64,000 bases of DNA from Stercorarius parasiticus. Its lineage: Eukaryota; Chordata; Aves; Charadriiformes; Stercorariidae. The position numbers and the translations under genes are program-made. The stretch covers positions 1-64,000 of the forward strand of contig VWZL01002204.1 of the NCBI GenBank assembly GCA_013396915.1, given 5' to 3'. Positions 46,901 through 60,100 of the stretch are shown here, in pieces (position 1 is the stretch's first letter; every line of letters begins with the position of its first letter). The notes beneath the pieces are model-generated. The model was not told the DNA's origin, searched no databases, and worked only from the letters and a program-made list of their open reading frames with translations.

Positions 46901-49900
46901 AGGGCTCTCGCTATCCTCTCAGCTTTCCGTGCAGCGAACGACAGGGCTTGCCTGGCAATGGGGCTGCTCAGCCCAGGAGCTGTGTGTCCAGGTAACATGC
47001 CAGCATCTTGGTACAAAGTGCAGCCTGGAGAAGAGATGGGAGAAAGAGACATGTAGACCTGTCAGGTGCCACGCTTAGGAAGTCTTTTCCATTTATCTGT
47101 TGGGAGCATAGCTTTCTCCTATTTATAGGAGAATAAGAAGAAAGAATAAATGGTTGATGTAAAAAACCCTCATAACTTACAGATTAATTAGCCATTTTAA
47201 AGAGCTGTAGGGGCTTTTTAGGAGAGAGTGCGGTGGAGATACCAAATGAGATTTAGACAGAAGTGGTGATCTGCAAGTGTTTTCTTGGTAACTTATTGAA
47301 GAGTGAACATGTTGTTAGAGATGTTAGCAGTGGGGTGTCTGTTATCTGGGACTAAATAAATCATCTCTGTAAGCTGATGCTTCTTGTGAAGTGACAAAAG
47401 CACCCAGATGTAGCATTTCCTACCAAGCTGCAATGAAGGATTTGCTGGAGAGAGGCTGTGCTCGGGTGAGATACAGCTCCCTAGCAAGAAAAGGATTATC
47501 CCTGCAGATTACAAGCGGGTCGATTAACAAAACAGTCCTTTCCTACAAGGGGCTAACCCTGATGTACCGGGACAGGTACGGAAAGGTAGGATGCAGGGGA
47601 TGCTTTTCTTCCATATTCTCTTTATTGGAGAACGTGGGTTGAATATGGGGTTTGTGATCTCAGCATTTGCATGTTGATATTAGGAAGAGCTCTCCGAGGA
47701 AATGGTGGAGAGCTTCTATGTGGAGAGCTTTTGGGGAAGATGTGAAGTCAAAAAGGATTGTTACAGCCTGCAAAAAATCAACTCATTCATAACAAAAAAC
47801 AAAATTCAGCCTCTGGGATGCAGAAGAAAATCAAGGAAAAAATTCTCAATTCTGCTTGCTTGGCATGCACATTTGTTTAGTTTCTGTTGTGGAAAAAGGG
47901 TTAATGAACGTTACTTTAAATGCAGCTGATTAGGTGCGGTCTTTTGAAAAAATCATATTGTGCTTTGATGAAATCTTCATACTGCCAACAATAAATCTGG
48001 TTGGATTGTATCAGGAATATGTTGCTAACACGTGGTTTACCAGCAATGTTTTTGTTAGTTGTAGCTGTTTCGCTGGAAAGCAGAACGGCCCTTGTACCCT
48101 CAAAACAACCATCTTCCTGTAACCCCAGCTGAACAGATCTGCTACTTATGGGTAACAGCATGGTGAAAGCCTTAGGAAACACAGTATCATGTAATTAATA
48201 GAGGCTGCTTACCACACCAGATCTTGCTTTCCCCTCTGACTTTGGCAGCTAGAAAGAGGCAGACATTGGTAACAGTGTTTTTGCATGTGGGAGTGTTTGT
48301 GTTTGTGGTGAAAATGGAAACCTGTGAAGTCCAGTTGAGCTAGAGAATAGTTCTGCTAAATGCTTTGATTCAAAATCAGCAGAGGTGAGTGCATGGGAGG
48401 CCAAATACTGCATATTCTCTTCTCAGTTGGGCAAAACAGTCCATTAAATGGAATAGAAGCAGTGACCGTAATGGAGGATTCAGGATCTGGCCAGGGGGGA
48501 TGAAAGCTGAAAAAAATGCTCTATCCAATGTGGTTCATGACCGTGGCAGCAGCTGCCAGAGGGGATGATGTCTGTCACTGGGTGCCCTTTGTGTGGCCTT
48601 GTTGGGAGAAGGATGAACATTTCATGCTTGCCAGCTCTTGCAAGGAGACCTGTGGCCATGCAGGGGGCTGTGCACAGAAGTATGTTTAGGAAGAGCTGTG
48701 AAGGTCCCACTACCACGGGTGCATGGGACCAGAACACTCTTCCCTTTTTCCTGCTAATTTGGGTAATGTTTGCACTTTGGCATTGCTAGTCTGTCTTTAT
48801 GGTTTCATCCTCCTGTAAAACATGAGGATTCTTCTGGATTTTTTAGGGCTTTTTGTTTTTCAGCAGAAGGGAGTTATCTGGGTTTGGCTTGAGAATCTGA
48901 TTGGGAGTCTGGGTTCCGGATGAACAACCATCAATAAAAGCTGCTGCTCTTCTATGAGTTGTCTGGGATCCTTTGACTTTGGAAGATCTGGTTATTTCTT
49001 CTGGGGAGAGAAATAAAGCTAGGTGGTTACTAGGTGTCTGAGCTGCTCTTGAAGTCATACCTCATAGATCTGAGTCCTGCATGTGTTGTATTTGTAATAC
49101 TGAGCAAGAGAGAGGTAGCAGTTTCTTCAAATGCTTGGGAGTTAGGAAATGGCAACTGAGGTTGCCATTTTACCCTTCCCACTCCTCTGAGGATATGTGC
49201 ATTTTACTAATTCCTGTCATGGGCTGAATAAGTTATTTTGCCCCCCAGCTCATTCACAGACTTGACTAAATCAGCTTTATTCAGATTTTCTCCTAAAAGC
49301 GCCATTGCCTAAAGCCAATGGCCTTCACCAGGAATTGCACCTCCAAAATCTGCATGTCTGGAAAGATTTATTTATGGGGAACTGCAGCCTTCCGACCACA
49401 GTAAAAGCTTTTCAACTGCCTGGCATAGCCATATCAAGATTAGAGTTTGTGAACAGGGCGTCATCTTGCTAACCCTCCTGATGTTTTGCCAGCTCTATCA
49501 GTGTTTGCAATGCGCATTTTCTCGGTGCTCTGGTCTGACAGCAGCAGTGGCAGATGGTATTTGTTTAATTCTGCTTGTTCCCAGCATGCATGTGGGTGGC
49601 TCTTTGCTGCTCAGGTGGAGTGAGGCACAGAGGGAGCCAGGACACCCTGCAAAGCTGCAAGCATCGGGCATGGTGGGGAAGGAGGTCTGCAGGCCCTCGT
49701 GTTTTATCTTGTCTTCTGCCTAGTCTTCTCTACTTTAAAAATGTAGCTCAAGCTTTGCTGTGATCAGTTTATTAGGTTTAGAAATGCAAAGCTTTTTGGA
49801 GAGACTTTTTGGAAGGCGAAGGCTGGTCCAGCGGAGGAACGGGGTGAAATGGGTGCAGCAAGGTCTCACAGAGGGCAGTGGGGATGTTTGGTGGAGATGG

Positions 49901-51064
49901 TAGCTTGCAGAACTGGCTGCCAATGTGAAGGACCTGTTTTCACTTGGATTTTAACCTTTAAATCTGTTATAAAATGCTCAGCTCTGGATAATTTTTAGAA
50001 GTCCTGGCTATCCCAAGCAGCCTGGGCCATTTTACTTCACTGGCCCCGACACTGCTGTGGTGTGGCGGGTTGCAACTCGGGGAGAACATCCCTCCTATAA
50101 ATGCACAGGGGAGCATGCCAGGAGGAGAGAGGTTGGGTGTGGTACACGAGGTTGGGTGTGAAAGAGAGGGATGGTGCCAGAGGGGGAAATGTGACCCCAT
50201 GCTTTATCCTTCCTGATTGCATCTATGGTTTCCATTAATGGGAATGTAAGACATTCACTAAGTAGTTTGTTTAATCTAAACTTCACATTTAACCCCCATG
50301 GAGACAGGGCAAGTGAGTGGTTTGTTTTCCCTGTTTTGCCCCACCGTGATGCTGGAGCCCCTCTCAGAGATAACACAGGGGCTGCTTGCTTGCTGGAGTG
50401 GTTTGCTGGCTCTTCCTGGTGGAGGTGGGCCAGGAGATGTGACTGGGGACAGCAGTCTTCCTCCATCTTCTAACATCCTGCAGCACATGCTGCACTGCCT
50501 GCATCAGCCCTCAGCTGCTACCAGCGATGCCACATGTGCCCAGCCTGGCTGACCCTCCCCTGGACGCAGGGGAAAGCCAGAAGGGCAGGGGAGCCGCTTC
50601 CTAAATGATAAATAAGGAGGTGAAGGAATGACATCCAGCCTAAGCACACTAAAATGTATCCCATTGGAGCCAAAACTGAACTGGGACTGGCCCATCTCTG
50701 TCCTGGTGACAGAAATACCTGCAGGGCCATGGCTTTCCACATTGGCCAAGGATTATGCAAGAAGGGATTCTGTCCCAGTGGAAAATCTGCTGGGGCTTGT
50801 AAAATGAAGAAAAATCCTTTGGGTAAGCACAGCTTGATCTAAATCTCTTCTTTAGATATGCCACCTTCTTTCTAAACATGGCATGAAATGGCTTTTGTAC
50901 TTTTAGATTCCTCTTTCCCAGTTTGGATTTCAATCATATGTTGCAGTGCCCAAAATTAGACCTAGAATGGGGCGCTGTGCATATTCATTTCTTCCTGAAA
51001 TTGTGCCCCATTGAGGGTCTTTAGCATTTTACTGATAATGCTCCTTTGCCAGCAGAACTAGGCA
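46901..51064. other. Intergenic-like sequence, no gene recognised
   Basis: No supported gene or transposon. Frames are up to about 123 codons without domains. Confidence 0.5.
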
Positions 51065-51130
51065 TGGGGCCCAAACATGCCCTTATTAAACTCACTGGAA
51101 GTTTTGGTGTGGATTTCAATGGCACCAGCA
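51065..51130 (+). repeat. Old amniote interspersed repeat fragment (CCATTGAAGTCAATGG-core type)
   Basis: Reads TGGGGCCCAAACATGCCCTT, then ACTGGAAGTTTTGGTGT, then GATTTCAATGGCACCAGCAT. This is the order GGGCCC-AA-CCTGC, GGAGTTTTGCCAT, GACTTCAATGGG-CCAG in the repeat also seen at 36421. Confidence 0.45.
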
Positions 51131-54100
51131 TTTTTTCCCTAAGGGACACTGATTTTTTTTCTTCTTTTCTCTACAGCTTAATCTTACAACTGGTTTCTGC
51201 TAGCTTCTGCTGATTTCCTTCGCAGGACCAGTAGCCTTAGTAATGGGCAAATAAACAGAAATGGTCCTCAAACCTTGCTGCCAACAGGGACAGTTAAAGT
51301 AGCAGTTTAGTGCCTACATCTGGAATTTCTTTTACAGTAAATTGTCTGGGATCAGGAAGCGTTACATACCAGCAAATTCCATGTGATTGCTAGCACATGC
51401 AAATGCAGATGAGGAAAGCATCATACCTGGACTTTGGCTCTGGATTTTGCCTTCCCAAATCTTCCAACAAAAATTCTTCATTAGATTTTTTTTGTCCCAT
51501 ACAAGAAAATTAGAAAATTACTGGCTTTCAAGTTGGTTCCCTTGCTTGCTTCCAAAATGAAAGCATTGGTTGGAAACGTGTGCTTGCAAGTGTGCTTGGA
51601 AGCAGGGCTACCCCCTCTAACCCAGCTCTTTTTTTTTAATTCCTTGAAGGTGCCAAAAGACCCCCCAAGAGCTTTTGATCTTTGAAGCTGTTTTATTACA
51701 ACACAAAAATTATAAGCACAAGAAAAAAATATTTACTTAAAGAGGGGAAAATACTGAACTCCTGGCTGAGATGAATGAATTAAAAGCTGGAAAATTAATC
51801 TCCAACCTGCGCTGTGAGTTCTGGCAGGCTGAATGTCCTTATGTCCTGTCCTGCTGGTCACTGTGTGCATCCAAGCAAACCCACCCTGGCCCAAAGTGTC
51901 CTTTTTACCCAACCTTCCCTAGGTTTGGACCTGGGTAAGCAAGGAGGCTCTGAATGCTTTTGGTGGATTCAGTCTTACTGATTGAAAGTGTAAGATCTGT
52001 TACAAACTGCCACACAGTGAAAGCTTGGAAAAGGGGAAGTGCTTAGTAGTGGCGTGGCGTTTTGGGTTTCTCTCTTGCTGATCTTGGGTAAACCCTTCTG
52101 TGCTTTGAAAGACCAGCTCCAGAGCAGATAATTCTCTGAACATGTCTGATTAGGCTCTCAGGGGCTTTATGGGGACACTAGGGGTCTGCATAGCCACAGG
52201 GAACTCTTTTTGTGGCCATGCAGACAGAGGAGGAGCCCTGCCTCTACAGGATCTCCAAGGTGGTGAGGGTGGTATGGGCTGATCCACCAGTAGAGGTATC
52301 CTGCAGTGCCTGTGGAGGAGCTCAGGGCTGCAGCAAAGGAGTCCCAACCTCTTACTTGCTTTGGGAAAAGGCTCACAACACTGCAGGAAAGCCCTGGCAG
52401 CATCCTTGCCACAGCAACTACTGGGATAGTGTTCCAGGTTTTTTGTTCTCTTGGCAAATATGAGTTGAAGCCTGGGAAAATGCTAGATGCCTTCATTGTC
52501 GTTTTACATAATATTGTTAAGGAATGAGTTAAATTTCCAAATGAATCTGGAGTCAGGGAAATTCTGTATCTGTCTCTGAGGTATCTACAGCTGACATGCC
52601 ACGTAACGCCTTGATCACAGGCTAAGGGGCTTGCTGGTTCAGTTCTACTTCATCGAAACAAGGATGATGTTTGTGTTTCATAGAAAATATCTGTGGCCAT
52701 CACAAAATGTTTAAATGACACTTTTTCACCACCCAGCCGTGGGTGAGGGCCACTGGATTCATGTGTAGTGCAGGAAGTAAACAGAAGTCCTTCTTGCTCA
52801 GCAGTTTGTTGATGTGTTGCCAATTGCAGCTACATTTGTTGCCCGATGGCACAACACTTAATTGAATTGTTACCTTGTTAATCAACTTATTATGGTCTAT
52901 TAATGACTTTGGAGCAGTAAAGGTTTTCCAGCCCAGGATATGCCAATATCCTGGGGAATTACTGCTGTATGAGCCAGTCGGAAAGATCCTCAGTAAATCA
53001 AGTAATGCTGGCGTATACTGTAGTTTGCACAGAGAGGGTTATTTAAGATTATACATATGTCTTAGACATGGAAGCCAAAGTCAGCAGCAAAGGTATTTGT
53101 CTTCTTCCAGAGGTATTCCTGTGCCCTTTGCTCATTCCATTAGATTTAATTATTTCATGCACTTCTCTTGAGATGAAACGATTTGTCCCAAAGCTCAAGT
53201 GCTCATAATGTCCTCATGCAGTTCAATAGCTGTTCATTGACCCGCTTCACAGTCCTGCAAGCATTACCATTACCTGCTAGTTCAGTGGTGGTCCTGCTAA
53301 CATCATGACTCCCCTCCTCATGGGTAATTAGTCACTTTCTGCCTCATTCTCTCAAGTTCATTTACACACTGTAGTGGTAGAGCCCAAAAAAGGGTCATGT
53401 GAAGAGAAAACACTCCTGAGTATAATGTTGGTATGGTTGTGAGGACACCGTTGCACTTATTTCTTCACTGCACATCTACAGATCACTGGCTTTCCAATGA
53501 TGCTGTCCTTGCTCAGATTGATGGCAAGGAAGACAGAGTCCTGCACCAGCAACTCACTCATCTTTCACTGTGTTCAATCAGGTTCGGGAAACCATAAAAT
53601 AGAACTTTAAAGCATATAAAGATCATCAGGGTAGAACATTTACCCAGATGTAATGAAGAAGTAATGAGCGTTGTTGATACAAAGGAAAGCTCTCCATCAC
53701 CCCAGTTTAAGTCCCAAAGGCAACGCTCCATGACACTTCAAAAATATAAATAGTGTAGTGAGAATAAATGTCATATATGGGCTTTGCCAATGCAAATGAA
53801 AAGCAATTATCCCAAATCACAGTCCCAAATTTATAAGCAGGCAGTATAATTTGAGAAACTGAAATCTGATGTTGCTAAATCAAATTCCCGTAATTCCACT
53901 GGGCATTAAGCACATAATAAGATTACGCTGTGCACTGAGCATGTCCCTGTTAAATCTGCTGGCTACTGCATTTTTATTGCTCTCCTGGGGGTTTATTAAG
54001 TTTACACTTCCAGTAAAAGGTGATGTTTTCACAGTGTCTTTGGTACGCTGGCCGCACAAGTCTGTCTGCAGCAGGCAGAATTGTTAAGCCATATAACTTG

Positions 54101-57100
54101 CTTACATCCCTTGGCAGCTCAATTGGAAGAAAAAGGCAATTAAAAGATATCATGCAGTTGTATATAACCAAATTAAAAATAATAATAATGAATCTACTGT
54201 ACTGTAATCAGTAAGGAAAGGCAGCCATGCATAATTGTGAGGTTTAGCCATGAGACAGCTAAATTGATGAGTTCTCCCGTTAGATTTGGTTTTGAATACG
54301 TGAATAGTGGTGCTAATATGATGATATCTGTGATTTATATACAAAAGTGACCTTGAGACTAGCTGCTATCCAAAAAATCAGGAATAATAAGATTTCCATG
54401 CAACAGGCTGTCTGTGGTCTTGGAAAATGAATGAGAGGGCAGGGATAACAACAGGTAGCTTGGATATTGGCCAGTTACCAATGTCCCTGGGAAAATCCCT
54501 GGGAGCAGCACAGTATTTCCTAAGAAGGACCCAGACATGAAAAATGACATTTTAGAAGGAGGCAGAAAGCTAAGAAGAAACAAATTCCCTCCCAACAAAC
54601 CAATGCAAAACAAAACGAGTGCAGCAGAGACATCGAAGAACTGCTGCTCCCAGTGCACCCTGATTTGCATGCCTATGAGCACTTGCATGGGCATCCTTGC
54701 ATGACCATGTCAGCGTTCAGATGTGCTACAGATGTGCTCTCCTGGTGTTTGATTCCCTCCTGCTCTCTAACAGGGGTTGGTTTAAACTTTTGGGTGTGAA
54801 AGTCTCCTTGAAAGTGCTTATCATTAATCAGGATAATGCTGGATAAGCTTGATAGACGCATTAATTTACATTTTAAATCTTTGCCATTGTGGCTGGGACA
54901 ATTCCTATGGCTGTGAATAGGCATTGTAAAACTGTGGGTTTGGATCCGTCCTAAGAAGTAACATCGTTTTATTCACTGGGAGCTTATAACATTATCCTGT
55001 AATATTTAAATCTGAGTGATTTTGTTGGGTTATCATTTTTTTCCCCTAGTAAGTTCACTTTCCAGAACAATTTTTCAGCCAAGGTTTCAAGAACATCTCC
55101 AAGTCTGCATCTGGACACCTTGCTCTTATAGTTGAATTTTGTCAGAAAAGAACAGGCCAATTGTGCATTCATCTTTGTGAATCAAGATAATTCTGCTAAG
55201 CAGGACTTGCGATAGCAGCATGAGAACGGTGGACCCTGTGGCCACTTAGAGAGCCCAAAACTTTTGCTTAAGATCAGGTCTGAATTAGAAAGAGACTCTT
55301 TCTCTGGCATGCTCTCATAGTTTCCAGCAGCCGACTCTTGGAAGACTTTTTCCCTTGCTTGGAAAAAAGAATTATATATTTATATGATTTCTGATGTATA
55401 TAGAAAGATTCCTGGACTGACTTTTTCTTGCATCACTTTTTGTTTTCTACACCCACAGATACGGCATTACAGAGCCAAGCACATGTGAGGTCAGAGTCTC
55501 GCTTGCAGGGTGTCCCACAGCTCACACCAGCTTGTGTGGAAAAAGTGATGGAGGGTCACTTATTATGCACCGAATGCTGCAGCTCTCTGCAGGGACTCAC
55601 TTTGTTCTGGATTTAATGGTTTGCAACCTGGAGCGGTTTCATGTGTCTAAATCCACGTGTCCTCTAGCCAATCACCAGCTATTCCTGATGTTTGAGTGTC
55701 AAGGCCAAGGTTTGCTTCAAAACTGCCTGAGCAATTCTTGAGGTTTCTGTCTGAAATGGTTGCAAACAGCCTGGTTTCCCAGGGGTAGGTGCACCAAGGC
55801 TTTGACTGAATTCTTCCATTGTTTGAGATTTACTGCTGGCAATGGACAGGTTCCTTAACATGAGCTGACAGTAATTCACCAGAAGTTTGGCATGGTTTTA
55901 CCTGAGGGAACTCTAAACCAGCAAGCCTTCCCATGATGGAATATCCCAGAGGTCACAGAGCAATTAGGATTAGGGTTACAAATGGGTTTATCAGTGTCAG
56001 GACAATTATGTCTTCTATCTCTGTTAGATGGGCGTCTTAAGACATGTACTTTGGAAGACTTACTGGGAGAAGGAAGAGCTTGAACCATAAACCTCATGAG
56101 TGCTGTCTGTGCCCCTCAAGTGTTGATAACATGTTGTCCAGGATAGACTGGAACTGGCTTTTCATTCTCTTTTCCACAACAAAGACTAAGAAGTATCTGA
56201 GGAAGCTAGGAGAAACTCAGAGCAAACAAAAGGACAACAGCCCCTTGACCAACTGTGGATACAGATGCCAAAAAGTTGATGGGGGCTCCAGGGAACACTA
56301 AACAAGTTAATGCAAGAGAGATCCACCCAGGGATGCTAACTGCACAGGAACCACGCCTGTCTTGGGAAACCCTTGTGCTGAAAAAGGCTGGAAGCTGCAG
56401 AAATATCAGTAACCGCTTCCCTGAGCTTAGACTCTTTCCTAGCATCCCCTCTTGGATTAGGCTGATCTGTGTTCTGGTGGCTATGGCCACTTCGGTGGTT
56501 TGATGTGCTACAGCCTCCCTCCCACATTTGGGCTTCAAGGGCAGAAAACAACCCCTTGTTGTGTCCTCCCTCCTCTTCCTCCCTCCCCCAACATGCGGTG
56601 TCTGATCTGTGGGATCAGAAGCATGCAACCCTGTTGCATGATGTTATGCATGGCACATCTCTCATCAGGAAAGAAGGTGCAAGGTGTGTGCTCAGATAAC
56701 ACTGCCAGAAAATTATCCCAGAGGGAAGGTAGTTTTTATTGATGACCCCAGTTCAACATGTTAGGCATAACTCAGTTCATGCCTGCGCAGGGGCAGTGCT
56801 TTTTCTTTGAAAGAAAGAGATGTAGCCTTTCATGAGGACAACATTTGTGTCTCTGTTCCATCAAAGAAAGATGAGGATCTTGCATGTCTTCCCGTGCTGT
56901 AATCAGTTTATTGCTTTATGGGATCCAGAGCTCCCCAGGAAAGTGTCATGGATTGTGTCATGGTGCCCGTGACTTGCATGGAGACCTTTGATTCAGCTGG
57001 CAGACATAAAAAGAAGACAAAATGTGTTTAGCCAGAATGCTCTGAAATGACTGCATGTGTGCAGCTGCAAAAAGAGCAAATGGTAATCGAGCCAAGAGTG

Positions 57101-60100
57101 GAAATTATTGGCAGCGGGGTCTGCATTCATGTGTGCTTCATACTTTATTCCTGATTTGTAATTTCTTTACTAGCTGCGCAACGTAGCTTGCTATGTCACT
57201 GTTATGTTCTCACCTAACTGTTGTCCACCCTGATGCCTTCCCAGGGCTCTCCTGAGACCATGCCTGATGACCTGCTTGACATCGGCCTCCATGGTCCAAG
57301 AACTGGGGAGGTGTTTTTGAGTATGCTCCAAACATAAATATTTGGGGTGATGTAGTGGAGCAGGAAATTCCTCTGTACACTTTACCTCAGGTCTGGAGAA
57401 GCTGGAAACAGACTGGAAGCTCAGGAACAAGGGCCAAAGTCATAAAACCAAAGCCATCAAGGGAAAGGTGTTTCAAGCTGCAGTCCAACTTGTACAACCC
57501 AGTCAGTAAATCCCCACCTCAAAGCTTGATAAAATTGTCCTGACAAGACAGATGTTTTCCTCAGTCTACGTCTTCCTCCTCCTCTCATCATCAGTGGGGC
57601 CGAGAGCTTATTTACAGAGCTAATGTCCGTCATGTGCTGGTTTATTACCTCTTTCACCCTCTCCTGCTGAGAAGGGCTGGATGCAGGGTGCAGGCTGCGG
57701 TTTGTGCTCAGGGCAGCTGGCATGGGAATGGTTAACAGCCACTTCTTTGCAGCTCAAGTCATTTTTACAGAAACAACAAGAGCTGACTAGCCGTCAGAGG
57801 GACAAGGAAATATATAAATACGACCCTAGATTAAGTGGTGCTGCAGTCTGCTCTCCACTTACTGTGGATAGCTTGACATTACTCCAGGAGCAGATAGCTG
57901 AAGAAGCAGATCCTTGCAGTTTCCTAGTCTTCAAGTGGGTTTTTCCTGTATTTGTACAAGCAACTTTAATGACTGAGCTCCTGCCAAGCCAGATTGGCCA
58001 TTCTTGGTCCCAGGTTTTGGGTCTCCAGTGGGTACACTGGTTAGAAATACTGGCACAAGACAGATGCAGATCAAGAGTCCCAGCGGTGCTGGTAGATGCT
58101 CCCATTGGCTTCCAAAGTCTGTTTGTAGGATGAAAGGGGAAAAGAAGGATGTATTTTCTGGCTTGTTAAATCACAGGATTTCTGCTGGGCAAAGACGATG
58201 TCAAAACTCCTAGCCCTACAGCAGTGAGGAAGCCCATGGATCGCAGCAAGCTGGAAGTTTGAAACAAAGTGCCTTCTTGTAATGAACTGTTTTTCCAGAA
58301 AGTTGTTCTGCAGACTGGCTGGAGTCTGCACACAAACCTCCCCCCATCCCAGCACAGGCCACAAATCTCTGCTTGGGCTGCTTTAGCTCAGAGTTCAGGA
58401 GTCAAACAGATTTCCTCAGTGGGGATGAAATCCTGGTCCTGCTCACCCTGAAGCCAAAGCTCCTTTTACTGTTACCAGCAAGCCCCTGCAGGAGCTCTGC
58501 ACATTTATTACAGCATTTTGCAGCATCCCTCCTGCTTGTGGCCAGGCTCTGCCCCTTCCTCCCAGGAACGGGGGCAGGAGCGTGGTGCCCAGAGCCACGC
58601 TGGTGTAATCCACTGCTGGGAACTGCTGAGGAGGTGGGACCTCCACTTCCGATGTGTGGTTTGGGGAGCTTGTGAGCACTCAGGCACCAGCCAGGCACTG
58701 CCACTGAAAAGAATGTTTTTTCCCTTAAAGGCAGGACCTCAGCAGGGACCTGCAGGGCTCCCCTATATATAACCAAAGCCCCGGGGTAATTCATGAGCTT
58801 TGCACCTGGATGAGTGGGTACTGCTGACCCGGCATCTCTGAGTGCCGTCGCAGCTGGACTTGGGCTGTGTTTTGCTGGGGGCCAGCAGAACAGAAGGCAT
58901 ACTGTCTTTTCAGTCTTTTCTGCTTCTGTCTCTGCTCCTGCAAACTGCAGAGCTGCTACCTCTCACGCTGAGCTCTAGTGTTTTGGAAGGTGTTATTTCT
59001 GTGGAAGTTGTGAGTTTTTGTTGTAAGTCTTCCCTCTCTCCCTTGTGATGGCAGAGGGGTTCATACAAATATAGCACAGGTTTATTTTAAAGGTTGGAAC
59101 AGCAAAGTGCAGGACTACGTTCTACAAAGAATAAGAAACAGATCCTAACTGTACTATTAATTTGCCTTATAAGACATGAGGTTTTTTACATTATTTTTAA
59201 AAATTCTTGGGGGGAAGATTATGGCTTACAAGTTATAAAATCCTGAGCCTGCCGTTGCTAGATTAGCTCTCTGAGTTAGAGAGAGAGGGGGGGTGCTGCT
59301 TTTACAGGCACCACAGGAGTCTTACGCACTCACCTTCAGTGCCAGGAGCACATGGGGGTGAAATCCCCCCACAGATGCATGTGTCTCTGGAAAGCCTCTG
59401 CTGCTGTCTTGCATTTTGCACATGGGTCTTTCTGGATACTTTCCTTACCCTTTTCAGAGGTGTTGGTTTCTTTTCCTCCCACAGAGAAGTTCCCCCCTAG
59501 CCATCGATACAGCCTGTCAGGCCATCGCCTTTCAAGCCCTGGTGGATGGTTTTACGACCAATATATACTGCTTGAATTTGAGATTTTGTCCAGGCTCTCC
59601 TATGTTTCACTGCTAGTAAGTGTGAGGAGGAGAAGGATAGTGTTTGGTATACCAGTTCCTGGTGCTCTAAATAACTGCTAGGGGAATGATGTGCCTTTGG
59701 CATCAGCTGTCTGTGGGCCATGTCTCTCCTGCTTGAGCCCAGCTGTGTGCCAGCACTTCTGTCCGACAGTGAGGGAAGTTTTTCCCTTTGGCTGTTTGCA
59801 GAGTTCTTGAATTTGCACATACAAACCCTCCTGGGCCCAACACTTGCAGCTTTGGTTCCTGCCCTGAGGGTAGGACCTGGCAGAGTGTCCTGGAGCTGCC
59901 CCATTTCCTCCCAGCCCTATAACTCAGAGTGAGACATGTAAAGATTTCGATAAGCAGCAGACAGGGACACATGCAACAGCCTTCAGGGGGAAGGATGCTG
60001 TTCAGGAGCCATGGCGCTCAACACTCCTCTCTGCTACAGAGGATTAATTTGGATTCAGATATGTTTTAATGCAATCTCAGGTCTTCTGTACTTTCTGTTC

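Noticed and set aside
57681..58133. 150-codon plus frame as a possible gene
   Set aside because: No domain, no splice or promoter context, and a length near the upper chance range for 64 kb.
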